From F23-B02 sp963633225 (GTDB lineage: Bacteria > Bacillota > Clostridia > Oscillospirales > Oscillospiraceae): a DNA stretch of 64,000 bases. Positions 40,904-48,815 of this stretch are shown here, piece after piece (positions within the stretch are counted from its first letter, which is position 1; every line of letters begins with the position of its first letter). The notes under the pieces are model-generated. The model saw nothing but the letters and a program-made list of their open reading frames with translations. It was not told the DNA's origin and made no database searches. The position numbers and the translations under genes are program-made. The stretch covers positions 1-64,000 of the forward strand of contig CAVGXR010000061.1 of assembly GCA_963633225.1 (NCBI GenBank), written 5' to 3'.

Positions 40904-42508
40904 ATGCTTTCAGTCAATGATCTTTCGATAAATTTCGGCGGAAATGTGCTGTTTTCGCGTGTTGATCTGCAATTTACGCCCGGCAACTGCTACGGCATAA
41001 TAGGCGCAAACGGCGCGGGCAAATCAACCTTCATAAAAATTCTCTCTGGTGAGCTCGAGCCCTCGACCGGCAGCGTGACCATTGCCGCGAAAAAGCGCAT
41101 GTCGGTGCTCAAGCAGAACCAGAACATGTACGACGACTACTCCGTTATGGACACCGTTATCATGGGCAATCAGCGGCTTTACGACTGCGGCAAGGAGAAG
41201 GACGCTATATACGACAAGCCCGATTTTGACGATGCCGACGGCATACGCGCAGCGGAGCTCGAGGAGGAGTTTGCCGAGCTCGGCGGCTGGGAGGCCGAAT
41301 CCGATGCCAGCCGCATTCTTCAGGGTCTTGGCGTTGCGCCGAGCTTCCACGATACGATGATGCGCGACATGGACCCGCGGCTCAAGGTCAAGGTGCTGCT
41401 TGCTCAGGCTCTGTTCGGCTCGCCCGATATCATTCTGCTCGACGAGCCGACCAACAACCTCGACCTTGCAAGCGTCGTTTGGCTCGAGGACTTCCTCATG
41501 GACTATGAGGGCACGGTGCTCGTCGTTTCGCATGACCGATATTTCCTCAACAACGTCTGCACACACATCGTCGATATCGACTACGGCAAGATAAAGATGT
41601 ACGTCGGCAACTACGACTTCTGGTACGAGTCCAGCCAGCTCATGCAGAAGCTCATAAAGGATCAGAACAAAAAGGCCGAGCAGAAGATCGCGGAGCTGCA
41701 GGGCTTTATCGCAAGGTTTTCGGCGAACAAATCAAAGTCCCGTCAGGCAACCAGCCGCAGAAAGCTGCTTGATAAGCTCACCGTAGAGGAGCTGCCCGCC
41801 TCCGGCAGGCGTTACCCATGGGTCGGCTTCAAGGCAGACCGCGAGCCCGGCAAGGACAGGCTGTTCGTCACCGAGGTCAGCAAGACCGTTGACGGCGTGA
41901 AGCTTTTAAACAACATAAGCTTCATCGTCGGCAAGGAGGACAAGATAGCCATAATCGGCAAGAACGAGCTGGCGGTTACGATGCTGTTCAAGATCCTCAT
42001 GGGCGAGGAGGAGCCCGACTCCGGCACGGTCAAGTGGGGCGCATCGACGACTCAGGCCTACTTCCCCAAGGATCACAACTCCTACTTCGAAAACTGCGAC
42101 TATGACCTCATGGACTGGATGCGCCAGTTCTCCGAGGATAAGCGCGAAAGCTATCTGCGCACCTTCCTCGGACGTATGCTCTTCTCCGGCGACGACGTGT
42201 ATAAGCCAGTAAAGGTTCTCTCCGGCGGCGAGAAGGTCAGGTGCATGATAAGCAAGATGATGCTCACGGGCGCGAACATTCTCGTTCTCGACCAGCCGAC
42301 GAACCATCTTGACCTTGAGAGCATCGCGGCTCTGAACAACGGCCTTGAGGCATTCAAGTACAACATCATTTTCTCCAGCCATGACCACCAGCTCACGCAG
42401 ACAGTAGCAAACCGCATAATCGAGATCACCGACGACGGTATCATCGACCGCATGTGCTCCTTCGACGAGTACATGAACCTCACCGGCGGCACGATACCCG
42501 AAAGATAA
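40904..42508 (+). CDS. ABC-F family ATPase (YkpA/YbiT-like)
   Basis: 534-residue ribosome-associated ATPase type with two nucleotide domains and no membrane domain. Domain 1: Walker A GANGAGKS (34-41), Walker B LLDEPTNNLD (178-187), but a degenerate signature (DMDPRLKVKV, 155-164). Linker with the charged P-site helix pair at about 242-300. Domain 2: a degenerate Walker A (GKNELAVT, 352-359, lacking the Lys), an intact signature LSGGEKVR (439-446), and Walker B with Gln464 instead of Glu. All three defects map to one of the two composite sites. Start at 40904 by GAGGT and family alignment. Likely housekeeping translation factor; antibiotic resistance is not indicated. Confidence 0.92.
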   Translation: MLSVNDLSINFGGNVLFSRVDLQFTPGNCYGIIGANGAGKSTFIKILSGELEPSTGSVTIAAKKRMSVLKQNQNMYDDYSVMDTVIMGNQRLYDCGKEKDAIYDKPDFDDADGIRAAELEEEFAELGGWEAESDASRILQGLGVAPSFHDTMMRDMDPRLKVKVLLAQALFGSPDIILLDEPTNNLDLASVVWLEDFLMDYEGTVLVVSHDRYFLNNVCTHIVDIDYGKIKMYVGNYDFWYESSQLMQKLIKDQNKKAEQKIAELQGFIARFSANKSKSRQATSRRKLLDKLTVEELPASGRRYPWVGFKADREPGKDRLFVTEVSKTVDGVKLLNNISFIVGKEDKIAIIGKNELAVTMLFKILMGEEEPDSGTVKWGASTTQAYFPKDHNSYFENCDYDLMDWMRQFSEDKRESYLRTFLGRMLFSGDDVYKPVKVLSGGEKVRCMISKMMLTGANILVLDQPTNHLDLESIAALNNGLEAFKYNIIFSSHDHQLTQTVANRIIEITDDGIIDRMCSFDEYMNLTGGTIPER

Positions 42509-42518
42509 CAGATATAAA

Positions 42519-42558
42519 AATTGCCCGACTATCAAGTGACAGTCGGGCAATAATTTTA
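42519..42558 (+). terminator. Terminator of the ABC-F gene
   Basis: Arms TTGCCCGACT/AGTCGGGCAA (42521-42530, 42541-42550) with a 10-base loop, then TAATTTTA; the A-run before it lets it serve the convergent pckA as well. Confidence 0.85.
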
Positions 42559-42571
42559 TATTCGTTTATTA

Positions 42572-44173
42572 TCAGAGCTGGGGGCCTGCTGCGACGAGTG
42601 CCTTGCCGGCCTCGTTGCCTTCATACTTTGCAAAGTTCTTTATGAAGCGGCCTGCAAGATCCTTGGCCTTGCTTTCCCACTCGGTGGGATCGGCATAGGT
42701 GTCACGCGGATCGAGGATGCCGGTGTCAACGCCCTCGAGCTCCGTGGGAACCTCAAGGTTGAAGTAGGGTATGGTCTTTGTGGGAGCGTTCAGGATAGCT
42801 CCGCCGAGGATCGCGTCGATGATGCCGCGGGTATCCTTGATGGAGATACGCTTGCCGCTGCCGTTCCAGCCGGTGTTCACAAGGTATGCCTTTGCTCCGC
42901 TCAGCTCCATTTTCTTTACAAGCTCCTCAGCGTACTTGGTCGGATGCAGCTCGAGGAAGGCCTGACCGAAGCATGCCGAGAAGGTCGGTGTGGGCTCGGT
43001 TATGCCGCGCTCGGTGCCGGCAAGCTTTGCCGTAAAGCCGGACAGGAAGTAATACTTGGTCTGCTCGGGCGTAAGGACCGATACGGGAGGCAGAACGCCG
43101 AAGGCATCGGCGGACAGGAAGATGACATTTTTCGCTGCCGGCGCTGCGCTTACGGGGCGGACGATGTTCTTTATGTGGTCGATGGGATAGGACACGCGGG
43201 TGTTCTCGGTGACGGACTTATCGTTGAAGTCTATCTTGCCCTCGGCATCGACGGTCACGTTTTCGAGCAGAGCGTTGCGCTTTATTGCGTTATAGATATC
43301 GGGCTCGGAGTCCTTATCGAGGTTTATGACCTTGGCATAGCAGCCGCCCTCGAAGTTGAACACGCCGTTATCGTCCCAGCCGTGCTCGTCGTCGCCGATG
43401 AGGAGGCGCTTGGGATCGGTGGAAAGGGTGGTCTTGCCGGTGCCGGACAGTCCGAAGAATATGGCTGTGTTCTCGCCGTTAAGATCGGTGTTTGCAGAGC
43501 AGTGCATTGCGGCAATGCCCTTGAGCGGCAGATAGTAGTTCATCATGCTGAACATGCCCTTCTTCATCTCGCCGCCGTACCACGTGTTGATGATGACCTG
43601 CTCGCGGCTGGTGATGTTGAAAACGACAGCCGTCTCGGAGTTGAGTCCCAGCTCCTTGTAGTTTTCGACCTTTGCCTTGGATGCGTTGTATACGACGAAG
43701 TCGGGCTCGAAGTTTTCAAGCTCCTCAGCGCTCGGGCGGATGAACATGTTGGTTACGAAGTGCGCCTGCCATGCTACCTCCATGATGAAGCGGATGGCCA
43801 TGCGCGTATCCTTATTTGCGCCGCAGAAGGCATCGACGACATACAGCTTCTTGCCGCACAGTTCCTTGACAGCGATATCCTTGACAGCCTTCCACGTCTC
43901 CTCAGAGGCGGGGTGGTTATCGTTTTTATACTCATCGCTCGTCCACCACACGGTGTCCCTGCTGTTGTCATCGACGACGATAAATTTATCCTTGGGTGAA
44001 CGTCCGGTGTAAATGCCGGTCATAACGTTTACAGCGTCAAGCTCAGTGAGCACACCCTTGTCATAACCCTCAAGGTCAGGCTGCATCTCGTCCTCAAAAA
44101 GCTTTTCGTAAGACGGATTGCGGATGATCTCCACTGCATCTGTGATGCCGTATTTGGTCAGATCAATATTCAT
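42572..44173 (-). CDS. pckA: Phosphoenolpyruvate carboxykinase (ATP)
   Basis: 533 residues. Interconverts oxaloacetate and PEP with ATP/ADP; in fermentative anaerobes it often works in the CO2-fixing direction. Signature FFGLSGTGKTTLSTDPKRLL (about 238-257) is the kinase-1a P-loop, followed by IGDDEHGWDDNGVFNFEGGC (kinase-2 and metal site, about 259-278). RVSYPID and the C-terminal TRGIIDAILGG also fit. AGGTT ribosome site is modest. A consensus promoter at 44240-44268 drives it. Confidence 0.97.
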   Translation of the reverse strand: MNIDLTKYGITDAVEIIRNPSYEKLFEDEMQPDLEGYDKGVLTELDAVNVMTGIYTGRSPKDKFIVVDDNSRDTVWWTSDEYKNDNHPASEETWKAVKDIAVKELCGKKLYVVDAFCGANKDTRMAIRFIMEVAWQAHFVTNMFIRPSAEELENFEPDFVVYNASKAKVENYKELGLNSETAVVFNITSREQVIINTWYGGEMKKGMFSMMNYYLPLKGIAAMHCSANTDLNGENTAIFFGLSGTGKTTLSTDPKRLLIGDDEHGWDDNGVFNFEGGCYAKVINLDKDSEPDIYNAIKRNALLENVTVDAEGKIDFNDKSVTENTRVSYPIDHIKNIVRPVSAAPAAKNVIFLSADAFGVLPPVSVLTPEQTKYYFLSGFTAKLAGTERGITEPTPTFSACFGQAFLELHPTKYAEELVKKMELSGAKAYLVNTGWNGSGKRISIKDTRGIIDAILGGAILNAPTKTIPYFNLEVPTELEGVDTGILDPRDTYADPTEWESKAKDLAGRFIKNFAKYEGNEAGKALVAAGPQL

Positions 44174-44239
44174 TTCGATAACCTCACTTGTAAAAAATTT
44201 GCTGAGTAATTCGCTTGTTTACATAGCCTATAGTATGAT

Positions 44240-44268
44240 ATTATATATTTGACCGGCTTAAAGGTCAA
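44240..44268 (-). promoter_or_regulatory. Promoter of pckA
   Basis: On the minus strand, TTGACC (44263-44268), 17 bases, TATAAT (44240-44245). The -35 box is one arm of the inverted repeat TTGACC-N8-GGTCAA at 44249-44268. Confidence 0.75.
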
Positions 44269-44278
44269 TAATTATATT
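44249..44278 (+). promoter_or_regulatory. Overlapping promoter and inverted repeat for the phosphatase gene
   Basis: On the plus strand TTGACC (44249-44254), 18 bases, TATATT (44273-44278). Its -35 is the left arm of the same repeat that gives pckA its -35, so the two divergent promoters overlap and may share one regulator. Confidence 0.5.
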
Positions 44279-44318
44279 ATCAGCAAAACGCAAAAAGATT
44301 TAAAAGGAACATTAAGCA

Positions 44319-44768
44319 ATGACAAAAATACTTTTCGTGTGCCACGGCAATATATGCCGCAGTCCGATGGCGGAATATTTCATGAAGGAGCTCGTGCGGC
44401 GCGAGGGGCTTGAGGATCAGTTTTATATCGCCTCGGCAGCCACGAGCCGAGAGGAGATAGGAAACGACGTGTACCCGCCGGCGCGGAAAAAGCTCACCGA
44501 GCACTCGATTCCCTGCCCCAAGCGCGCCGCACGGCAGCTGACAAGGGCAGATTTTGACGAATACGACCTCATTATTGGCATGGATGAGGAGAACCTGCAC
44601 AACATGCGCCGCATATGCGGCAGCGCTGACAGCTCGAAGATACATCTGCTCATGGATTTTACCGATCGCCGCGGCGACGTTGCCGACCCGTGGTACACAC
44701 GCGACTTTGAGGCGACATGGCGTGATATCAGCGACGGCTGCCGCGCCCTGCTCGACAGTCTGAGATAA
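44319..44768 (+). CDS. Low-molecular-weight protein tyrosine phosphatase
   Basis: 149-residue Cys-dependent phosphatase. The catalytic loop is CHGNICRS (Cys-X5-Arg, residues 9-16) immediately after the first beta strand, and the general acid is in VADPWYTRDF (about 126-135). Normal length for the family. Possible targets are tyrosine- or arginine-phosphorylated proteins; arginine phosphatases (YwlE type) share this fold and usually have Thr in place of Ile in the loop, so tyrosine specificity is favoured. AAGGAAC before the ATG. Confidence 0.93.
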   Translation: MTKILFVCHGNICRSPMAEYFMKELVRREGLEDQFYIASAATSREEIGNDVYPPARKKLTEHSIPCPKRAARQLTRADFDEYDLIIGMDEENLHNMRRICGSADSSKIHLLMDFTDRRGDVADPWYTRDFEATWRDISDGCRALLDSLR

Positions 44769-44842
44769 GGCTCACGCGGCTTTGCCTCCTCTATCTCCCC
44801 TGCTGCATTCTTACACAAAAGCATAGCTTTCGGCAAACTTAA

Positions 44843-44875
44843 ATCTCCCTGATCAGCCGATCAGGGAGATTTTTC
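44843..44875 (+). terminator. Terminator of the phosphatase gene
   Basis: Perfect 12-base arms ATCTCCCTGATC/GATCAGGGAGAT with an AGCC loop, then TTTT. Confidence 0.92.
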
Positions 44876-44911
44876 AGATTGTCAAACTTGTTATGTGATA
44901 TATTCAATTCG

Positions 44912-46168
44912 TTATATGATGCATTTTTTTCGGAAGGCGGATATCTGCTCCTCATCGTAGCCAAGGAGCCTTTTCAGTATGAGCTCCGTGTCCTGACCGA
45001 GGCTGGGGCCGCCGCGCCAGACAGTACCCGGGGTCTGGCTCATCTTCGGAGCTATTCCGAAGGCCGTGACCTCCGCGCCGGTGCTCTGGTCGATGAAATT
45101 GACGAAGTCGCCTCGGCTGAGATACTGCTCGTTTTTCATGCAGGCCTGAGCGTCATTGACTCTTGCGCAGGGTATGCGGCCACGGCGCATGGCAGTCTCT
45201 ATCTCATCGGCGGTATGGGACGCGCACCACTCGTTTATGAGCCGGTCGAGCTCTCTGCCCTCCGGCGAGTTGACGGCGGCTCTGTCCTTTGAGGTTTTCT
45301 CGTAGGAGTATTTTTCAAGGTCAAAGCCTGCGGCGTTCATGAAGCGCTCGAACACGCTTTTGCCCACAGCGCCGATGCTGACATATACCCCGTCGCTGCT
45401 CGTAAACAGGTCCCACGGCTGGAAGCCTATGGCCTTTGTTCCGCAGCGCTGCACCTCGGCAAGGCCGAGCGACGACATGGTGAAGGCATCGCGCATGACT
45501 CGCGCCATGGACTCGAACTGCGCAACGTCAACTACCTGACCGCGTCCCGTATTTTTCGCGTCAATGTAAGCGGCAAGCATACCGAAAAGCGCAAACAGCG
45601 CCGTTATATAGTCGCCCAGCGAGGGCTTTGCGACAAGCGGCGGCCTATCCTCGTAGCCGTTGAACAGAGCATAGCCGGAGAAGGCCTGTCCCGTCATATC
45701 ATAGGATGCCTGATCGCAGAGCTCAGGCAGTCCTCCGAATTCCTTGCGGCCATAGCCGGAGATATGGACTATTACGAGCTTGGGGTTGACCCTCATCAGC
45801 TCCTCATCCCGAATGCCGAGCTTTTCGAGCCAGACCATGTTTTCGATGAAGATATCGCTCTGAGCGATGAGCCTGTAAAAGATATCCTTCACATCGGGGT
45901 CATTGAGGTCGAGCTCGAGCGTCATTGACAGGCGGTTGCGTGCATCCTGTATCCATGACGAGCTGGCCGTTCCCTGCTCAGTGGTCTTTACCGGCGGGAA
46001 GCTGCGGTATGTATCACCGATCCCGGGACGCTCTATCTGTATGACCTCAGCGCCGAAATCGGCCATCATCGTCACCGCGAACGGCATTGCTATGAGCGAG
46101 CCCGCTCCGACGACACGCAGCCCTCTGAGCGGGCCGAATTCGGGTATGATGAAGTTTCTTTTGTCCAT
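44912..46168 (-). CDS. Family III CoA-transferase, CaiB-like
   Basis: 418 residues. Transfers CoA between carboxylates through an aspartyl-CoA mixed anhydride. It opens with FGPLRGLRVVGAGSLIAMPF, then ADFGAEVIQIERPGIGDTYR; the likely catalytic Asp186 lies in KPSLGDYITALFALFG. QAFSGY and NPKLVIVHISGYG are reminiscent of carnitine CoA-transferase CaiB, to which this protein looks closer than to its three operon mates. Last gene of the nine-gene catabolic operon, separated from the previous gene by a strong hairpin (46217-46251), so its expression may differ. Confidence 0.88.
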   Translation of the reverse strand: MDKRNFIIPEFGPLRGLRVVGAGSLIAMPFAVTMMADFGAEVIQIERPGIGDTYRSFPPVKTTEQGTASSSWIQDARNRLSMTLELDLNDPDVKDIFYRLIAQSDIFIENMVWLEKLGIRDEELMRVNPKLVIVHISGYGRKEFGGLPELCDQASYDMTGQAFSGYALFNGYEDRPPLVAKPSLGDYITALFALFGMLAAYIDAKNTGRGQVVDVAQFESMARVMRDAFTMSSLGLAEVQRCGTKAIGFQPWDLFTSSDGVYVSIGAVGKSVFERFMNAAGFDLEKYSYEKTSKDRAAVNSPEGRELDRLINEWCASHTADEIETAMRRGRIPCARVNDAQACMKNEQYLSRGDFVNFIDQSTGAEVTAFGIAPKMSQTPGTVWRGGPSLGQDTELILKRLLGYDEEQISAFRKKCII

Positions 46169-46216
46169 GTTCTCTCCTTGTCGCTGAGCCTGACTGTAAC
46201 GTGCATCAGTATGTCA

Positions 46217-46251
46217 GCGTGTCAAAAAAGTCTGCGGCTTTTTTGACACGC
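46217..46251 (-). terminator. Strong hairpin inside the catabolic operon
   Basis: Perfect 14-base arms (46217-46230, 46238-46251) with a 7-base loop; the arms contain A6 and T6, so termination may be efficient. It stands between the third CoA-transferase and the CaiB-like gene. A related GTCAAAAAA...TTTTTTGAC hairpin occurs at 22174-22204. Confidence 0.7.
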
Positions 46252-46265
46252 CGAAATTATACATA

Positions 46266-47483
46266 TCAGACGTTTTTTGCGCCCCACTGCTCGAGCAGAG
46301 CCTTTGCTTCCTCGTGGCTTTTGCCCCAGCTTTCGAGTATCTCATAGCTGTTCTCGCCGATGCGCGGGGCAAGCTGCGGCTTGCGGTCCTCCTCGCTGAC
46401 ATCGGAGAAATCGGCGAAATATGCGCAATGCTTGTTGGAGGCCACATCGCTGCCCTCCCATTCGGGGTACATTGGAAAGTTTACCCACCAGCCGAGACGG
46501 TTATACTCCTCGTCGTCCCATGCTTCCTCGGGCGTGAGCACCGGGCAGCAGGGCACACCGGCGGCATCGAGCTTATCGTATGCGTCTCTGGAGTCGTCGA
46601 AGCTGTTTATCCAATCGGTGATGATCTGCTCGACGAGGCTATGGTTCTTGCAGCGATCAGGCATTGTCACAAAGCGCGGATCGTCCTTATACTCGGGGTG
46701 CTCCATGCAGTCGCACAGCGCGTTCCATGTTGCCGGCGACACAGCGCCGATGACCATGGACATGGTCTTGCCGGTGTAGATACCGTAGGGGCAGAGGTTT
46801 GCGTTGTGGTTGCCGCTGCGGGACTGGATATGACCCTTGTGGTTGTGGATCTGAAGTGTGCTGGAGTTAATGTGCAGGACATTGCGCACGAGAGAGAAAT
46901 CGACAAACTGGCCGCGTCCCGTCCTGAGCTTGTGGATGTACGCCAGAAGCGTGGAGGCGAACATTCCCTCTGCTCCGCTGGTGTCGCCGATAACGGAGCC
47001 TATGCGCGTCGGAGCGCCGCCGGCCTCGCCGGTCTGTGCGTTTATTCCGCTCATTGCAACTGCGCAGATATCATACGAGGGCTTGCTGCTGTACTTGGAC
47101 GGCTTGCAGCCGAAGGGGGTCAGGGAGGCGTAGATTATTCCCGGGTTCTGCTTGCGCATATCCTCATAGCCCAGACCGAACTTTTCCATGAAGCCCGGCT
47201 TATTTGAAACAAGCACGATATCGAAGTTTTTGATCTGCTCAAGAATGAGCTTCTGTGCATCGGGGTCACTGAGCTTCATCTCTATCGACTTTTTGCCGCG
47301 GTCCTTGCCGCAGGCATATGTGGACATTCCGTTTGCAAAATATGCGAATCTGCGTCCGGCTTCACCGCCGGGCACCTCGACCTTAATGACTTCCGCGCCG
47401 TAATCGGTGAAATACGAGCCGACTATCGGTCCGGCTGCATTGGTCGTGAAATCGAGCACTCTTACGCCTTCAAGCATTTTCAT
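46266..47483 (-). CDS. Family III CoA-transferase, tandem copy B
   Basis: 405 residues of the CaiB/BaiF family. TTNAAGPIVGSYFTDYGAEV near the start and Asp167 in SVIGDTSGAEGMF as the probable acyl-carrying residue (family numbering Asp169). It is about two thirds identical by eye to the neighbouring copy at 47571-48791, including the unusual WWVNFPMYPEWEG and SNKHCAYFADFS stretches near the C-terminus, so the pair arose by tandem duplication. AGGAGA ribosome site before the ATG. Differences cluster in residues about 210-330, where acyl selectivity would be expected. Confidence 0.88.
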   Translation of the reverse strand: MKMLEGVRVLDFTTNAAGPIVGSYFTDYGAEVIKVEVPGGEAGRRFAYFANGMSTYACGKDRGKKSIEMKLSDPDAQKLILEQIKNFDIVLVSNKPGFMEKFGLGYEDMRKQNPGIIYASLTPFGCKPSKYSSKPSYDICAVAMSGINAQTGEAGGAPTRIGSVIGDTSGAEGMFASTLLAYIHKLRTGRGQFVDFSLVRNVLHINSSTLQIHNHKGHIQSRSGNHNANLCPYGIYTGKTMSMVIGAVSPATWNALCDCMEHPEYKDDPRFVTMPDRCKNHSLVEQIITDWINSFDDSRDAYDKLDAAGVPCCPVLTPEEAWDDEEYNRLGWWVNFPMYPEWEGSDVASNKHCAYFADFSDVSEEDRKPQLAPRIGENSYEILESWGKSHEEAKALLEQWGAKNV

Positions 47484-47519
47484 GGTGTTATCTCCTTTTT
47501 CAGAATTTAAGTTCAGGGC

Positions 47520-47540
47520 TCACCGGCCGGGGGCCGGTGA
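47520..47540. repeat. Hairpin between the tandem CoA-transferase genes
   Basis: Perfect 9-base GC-rich arms TCACCGGCC/GGCCGGTGA with a GGG loop and no T-run. Probably an mRNA-stabilising or processing element rather than a terminator. Confidence 0.55.
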
Positions 47541-47570
47541 AAGCCATGTCAAGTCTGAGCCTCGCGTCCG

Positions 47571-48791
47571 TCAGATATTGCTTGCGCCCCACTTTTCGAG
47601 CAGAGCCTTTGCCTCCTCCTCGGTCTTGCCCCAGGATTCGAGCACTTCGTAATTGTTCTCACCGACGCGGGTCCCTATGTTGGCCGGACGGTTCTCGGGA
47701 TGCTCGTCGATGGTGGAGAAATCGGCAAAGTATGCGCAGTGCTTGTTGGAGATGATGTCGGTGCCCTCCCATTCGGGGTACATTGGGAAGTTGACCCACC
47801 AGCCGAGGCGGTTGTATTCCTCGTCCTCCCAGACTTCCTCTGCGGTCATAACGGGAGCGACGGCAACGCCGGCCTTTTCAAGCATTTCATATGCATCGCG
47901 TGTATTATCGAAGGTCATGAGCCAATCGGTGATGATCTGCTCGACCTTGAGATGGTTCTTCGATCTCATGGGAAGGGTCGCAAAATCGGGATCGGTCTTG
48001 AGATCGGGGCGGTTCATGCAGTCGCACAGAGGATTCCATGTGCTCGGCGCAACGGCACCGATGACAACGGACATGGTCTTGCCGGTGTAAATGCCGTAGG
48101 GAGACATGTTGGAGTTGTGGTTGCCGGAGCGGTACTGGATGTGACCCTTCTTGTTATGATACTGGAGGGTATCGTTGATGTGGACGAGGTTGCGCACGAG
48201 CGAGAAGTCAACGAACTGTCCCTCGCCGGTACGCTGCTTGTGGAACAGAGCGAGCATCAGAGCCGCGAAGAAGCCCTCTGCGCCGATCATGTCGCCGATG
48301 ACCGAGCCGATGCGGGTAGGATTGCCGTCGCGCTCGCCGGTCTGTGCGTTCAGGCCGCTCATCGCAACTGCGCAGATATCATAGGAGGGCTTATTGCTGT
48401 ACTTGTTGGGCTTGTAGCCGAAGGGAGTGAGTGCGCCGTAAACGATGCCGGGGTTTACCTTCTTTACGTCCTCGTAGCCGAGGCCGAACTTCTCAAGGAA
48501 GCCGGGCTTATTGGAGGAAATGAGCACGTCAAAGTCCTTGACGACATCGAGAAGGAGCTTCTGTGCATCGGGGTCGCTGAGCTTGATCTCGACAGATTTC
48601 TTGCCGCGGTCCTTGCCGCAGGCGTAGGTGGATATGCCGTTTACATAGAAAGCAAACTTTCTGCCGCCTTCGCCGCCGGGTACCTCGACCTTGACGACTT
48701 CCGCGCCATAGTCTGCAAAATAGGTGCCGGCCTTGGGGCCTGATGCGTTGGTTGTAAAGTCAAGGACTTTTATGCCTTCAAGCATTTTCAT
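47571..48791 (-). CDS. Family III CoA-transferase, tandem copy A
   Basis: 406 residues, paralogue of the gene at 46266-47483. Opens MKMLEGIKVLDFTTNASGPK; probable catalytic Asp167 in SVIGDMIGAEGFF. The ATG at 48791 follows AAAGGAG at a good distance and aligns exactly with the paralogue's start; an ATG seven codons earlier lies in the ribosome-site region. It is 24 bases downstream of the racemase-like gene. The substrate is unknown, presumably two related acids handled by the two copies or a heteromer of both. Confidence 0.88.
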   Translation of the reverse strand: MKMLEGIKVLDFTTNASGPKAGTYFADYGAEVVKVEVPGGEGGRKFAFYVNGISTYACGKDRGKKSVEIKLSDPDAQKLLLDVVKDFDVLISSNKPGFLEKFGLGYEDVKKVNPGIVYGALTPFGYKPNKYSNKPSYDICAVAMSGLNAQTGERDGNPTRIGSVIGDMIGAEGFFAALMLALFHKQRTGEGQFVDFSLVRNLVHINDTLQYHNKKGHIQYRSGNHNSNMSPYGIYTGKTMSVVIGAVAPSTWNPLCDCMNRPDLKTDPDFATLPMRSKNHLKVEQIITDWLMTFDNTRDAYEMLEKAGVAVAPVMTAEEVWEDEEYNRLGWWVNFPMYPEWEGTDIISNKHCAYFADFSTIDEHPENRPANIGTRVGENNYEVLESWGKTEEEAKALLEKWGASNI

Positions 48792-48815
48792 AGGTTTTTC
48801 TCCTTTAATCATTAT

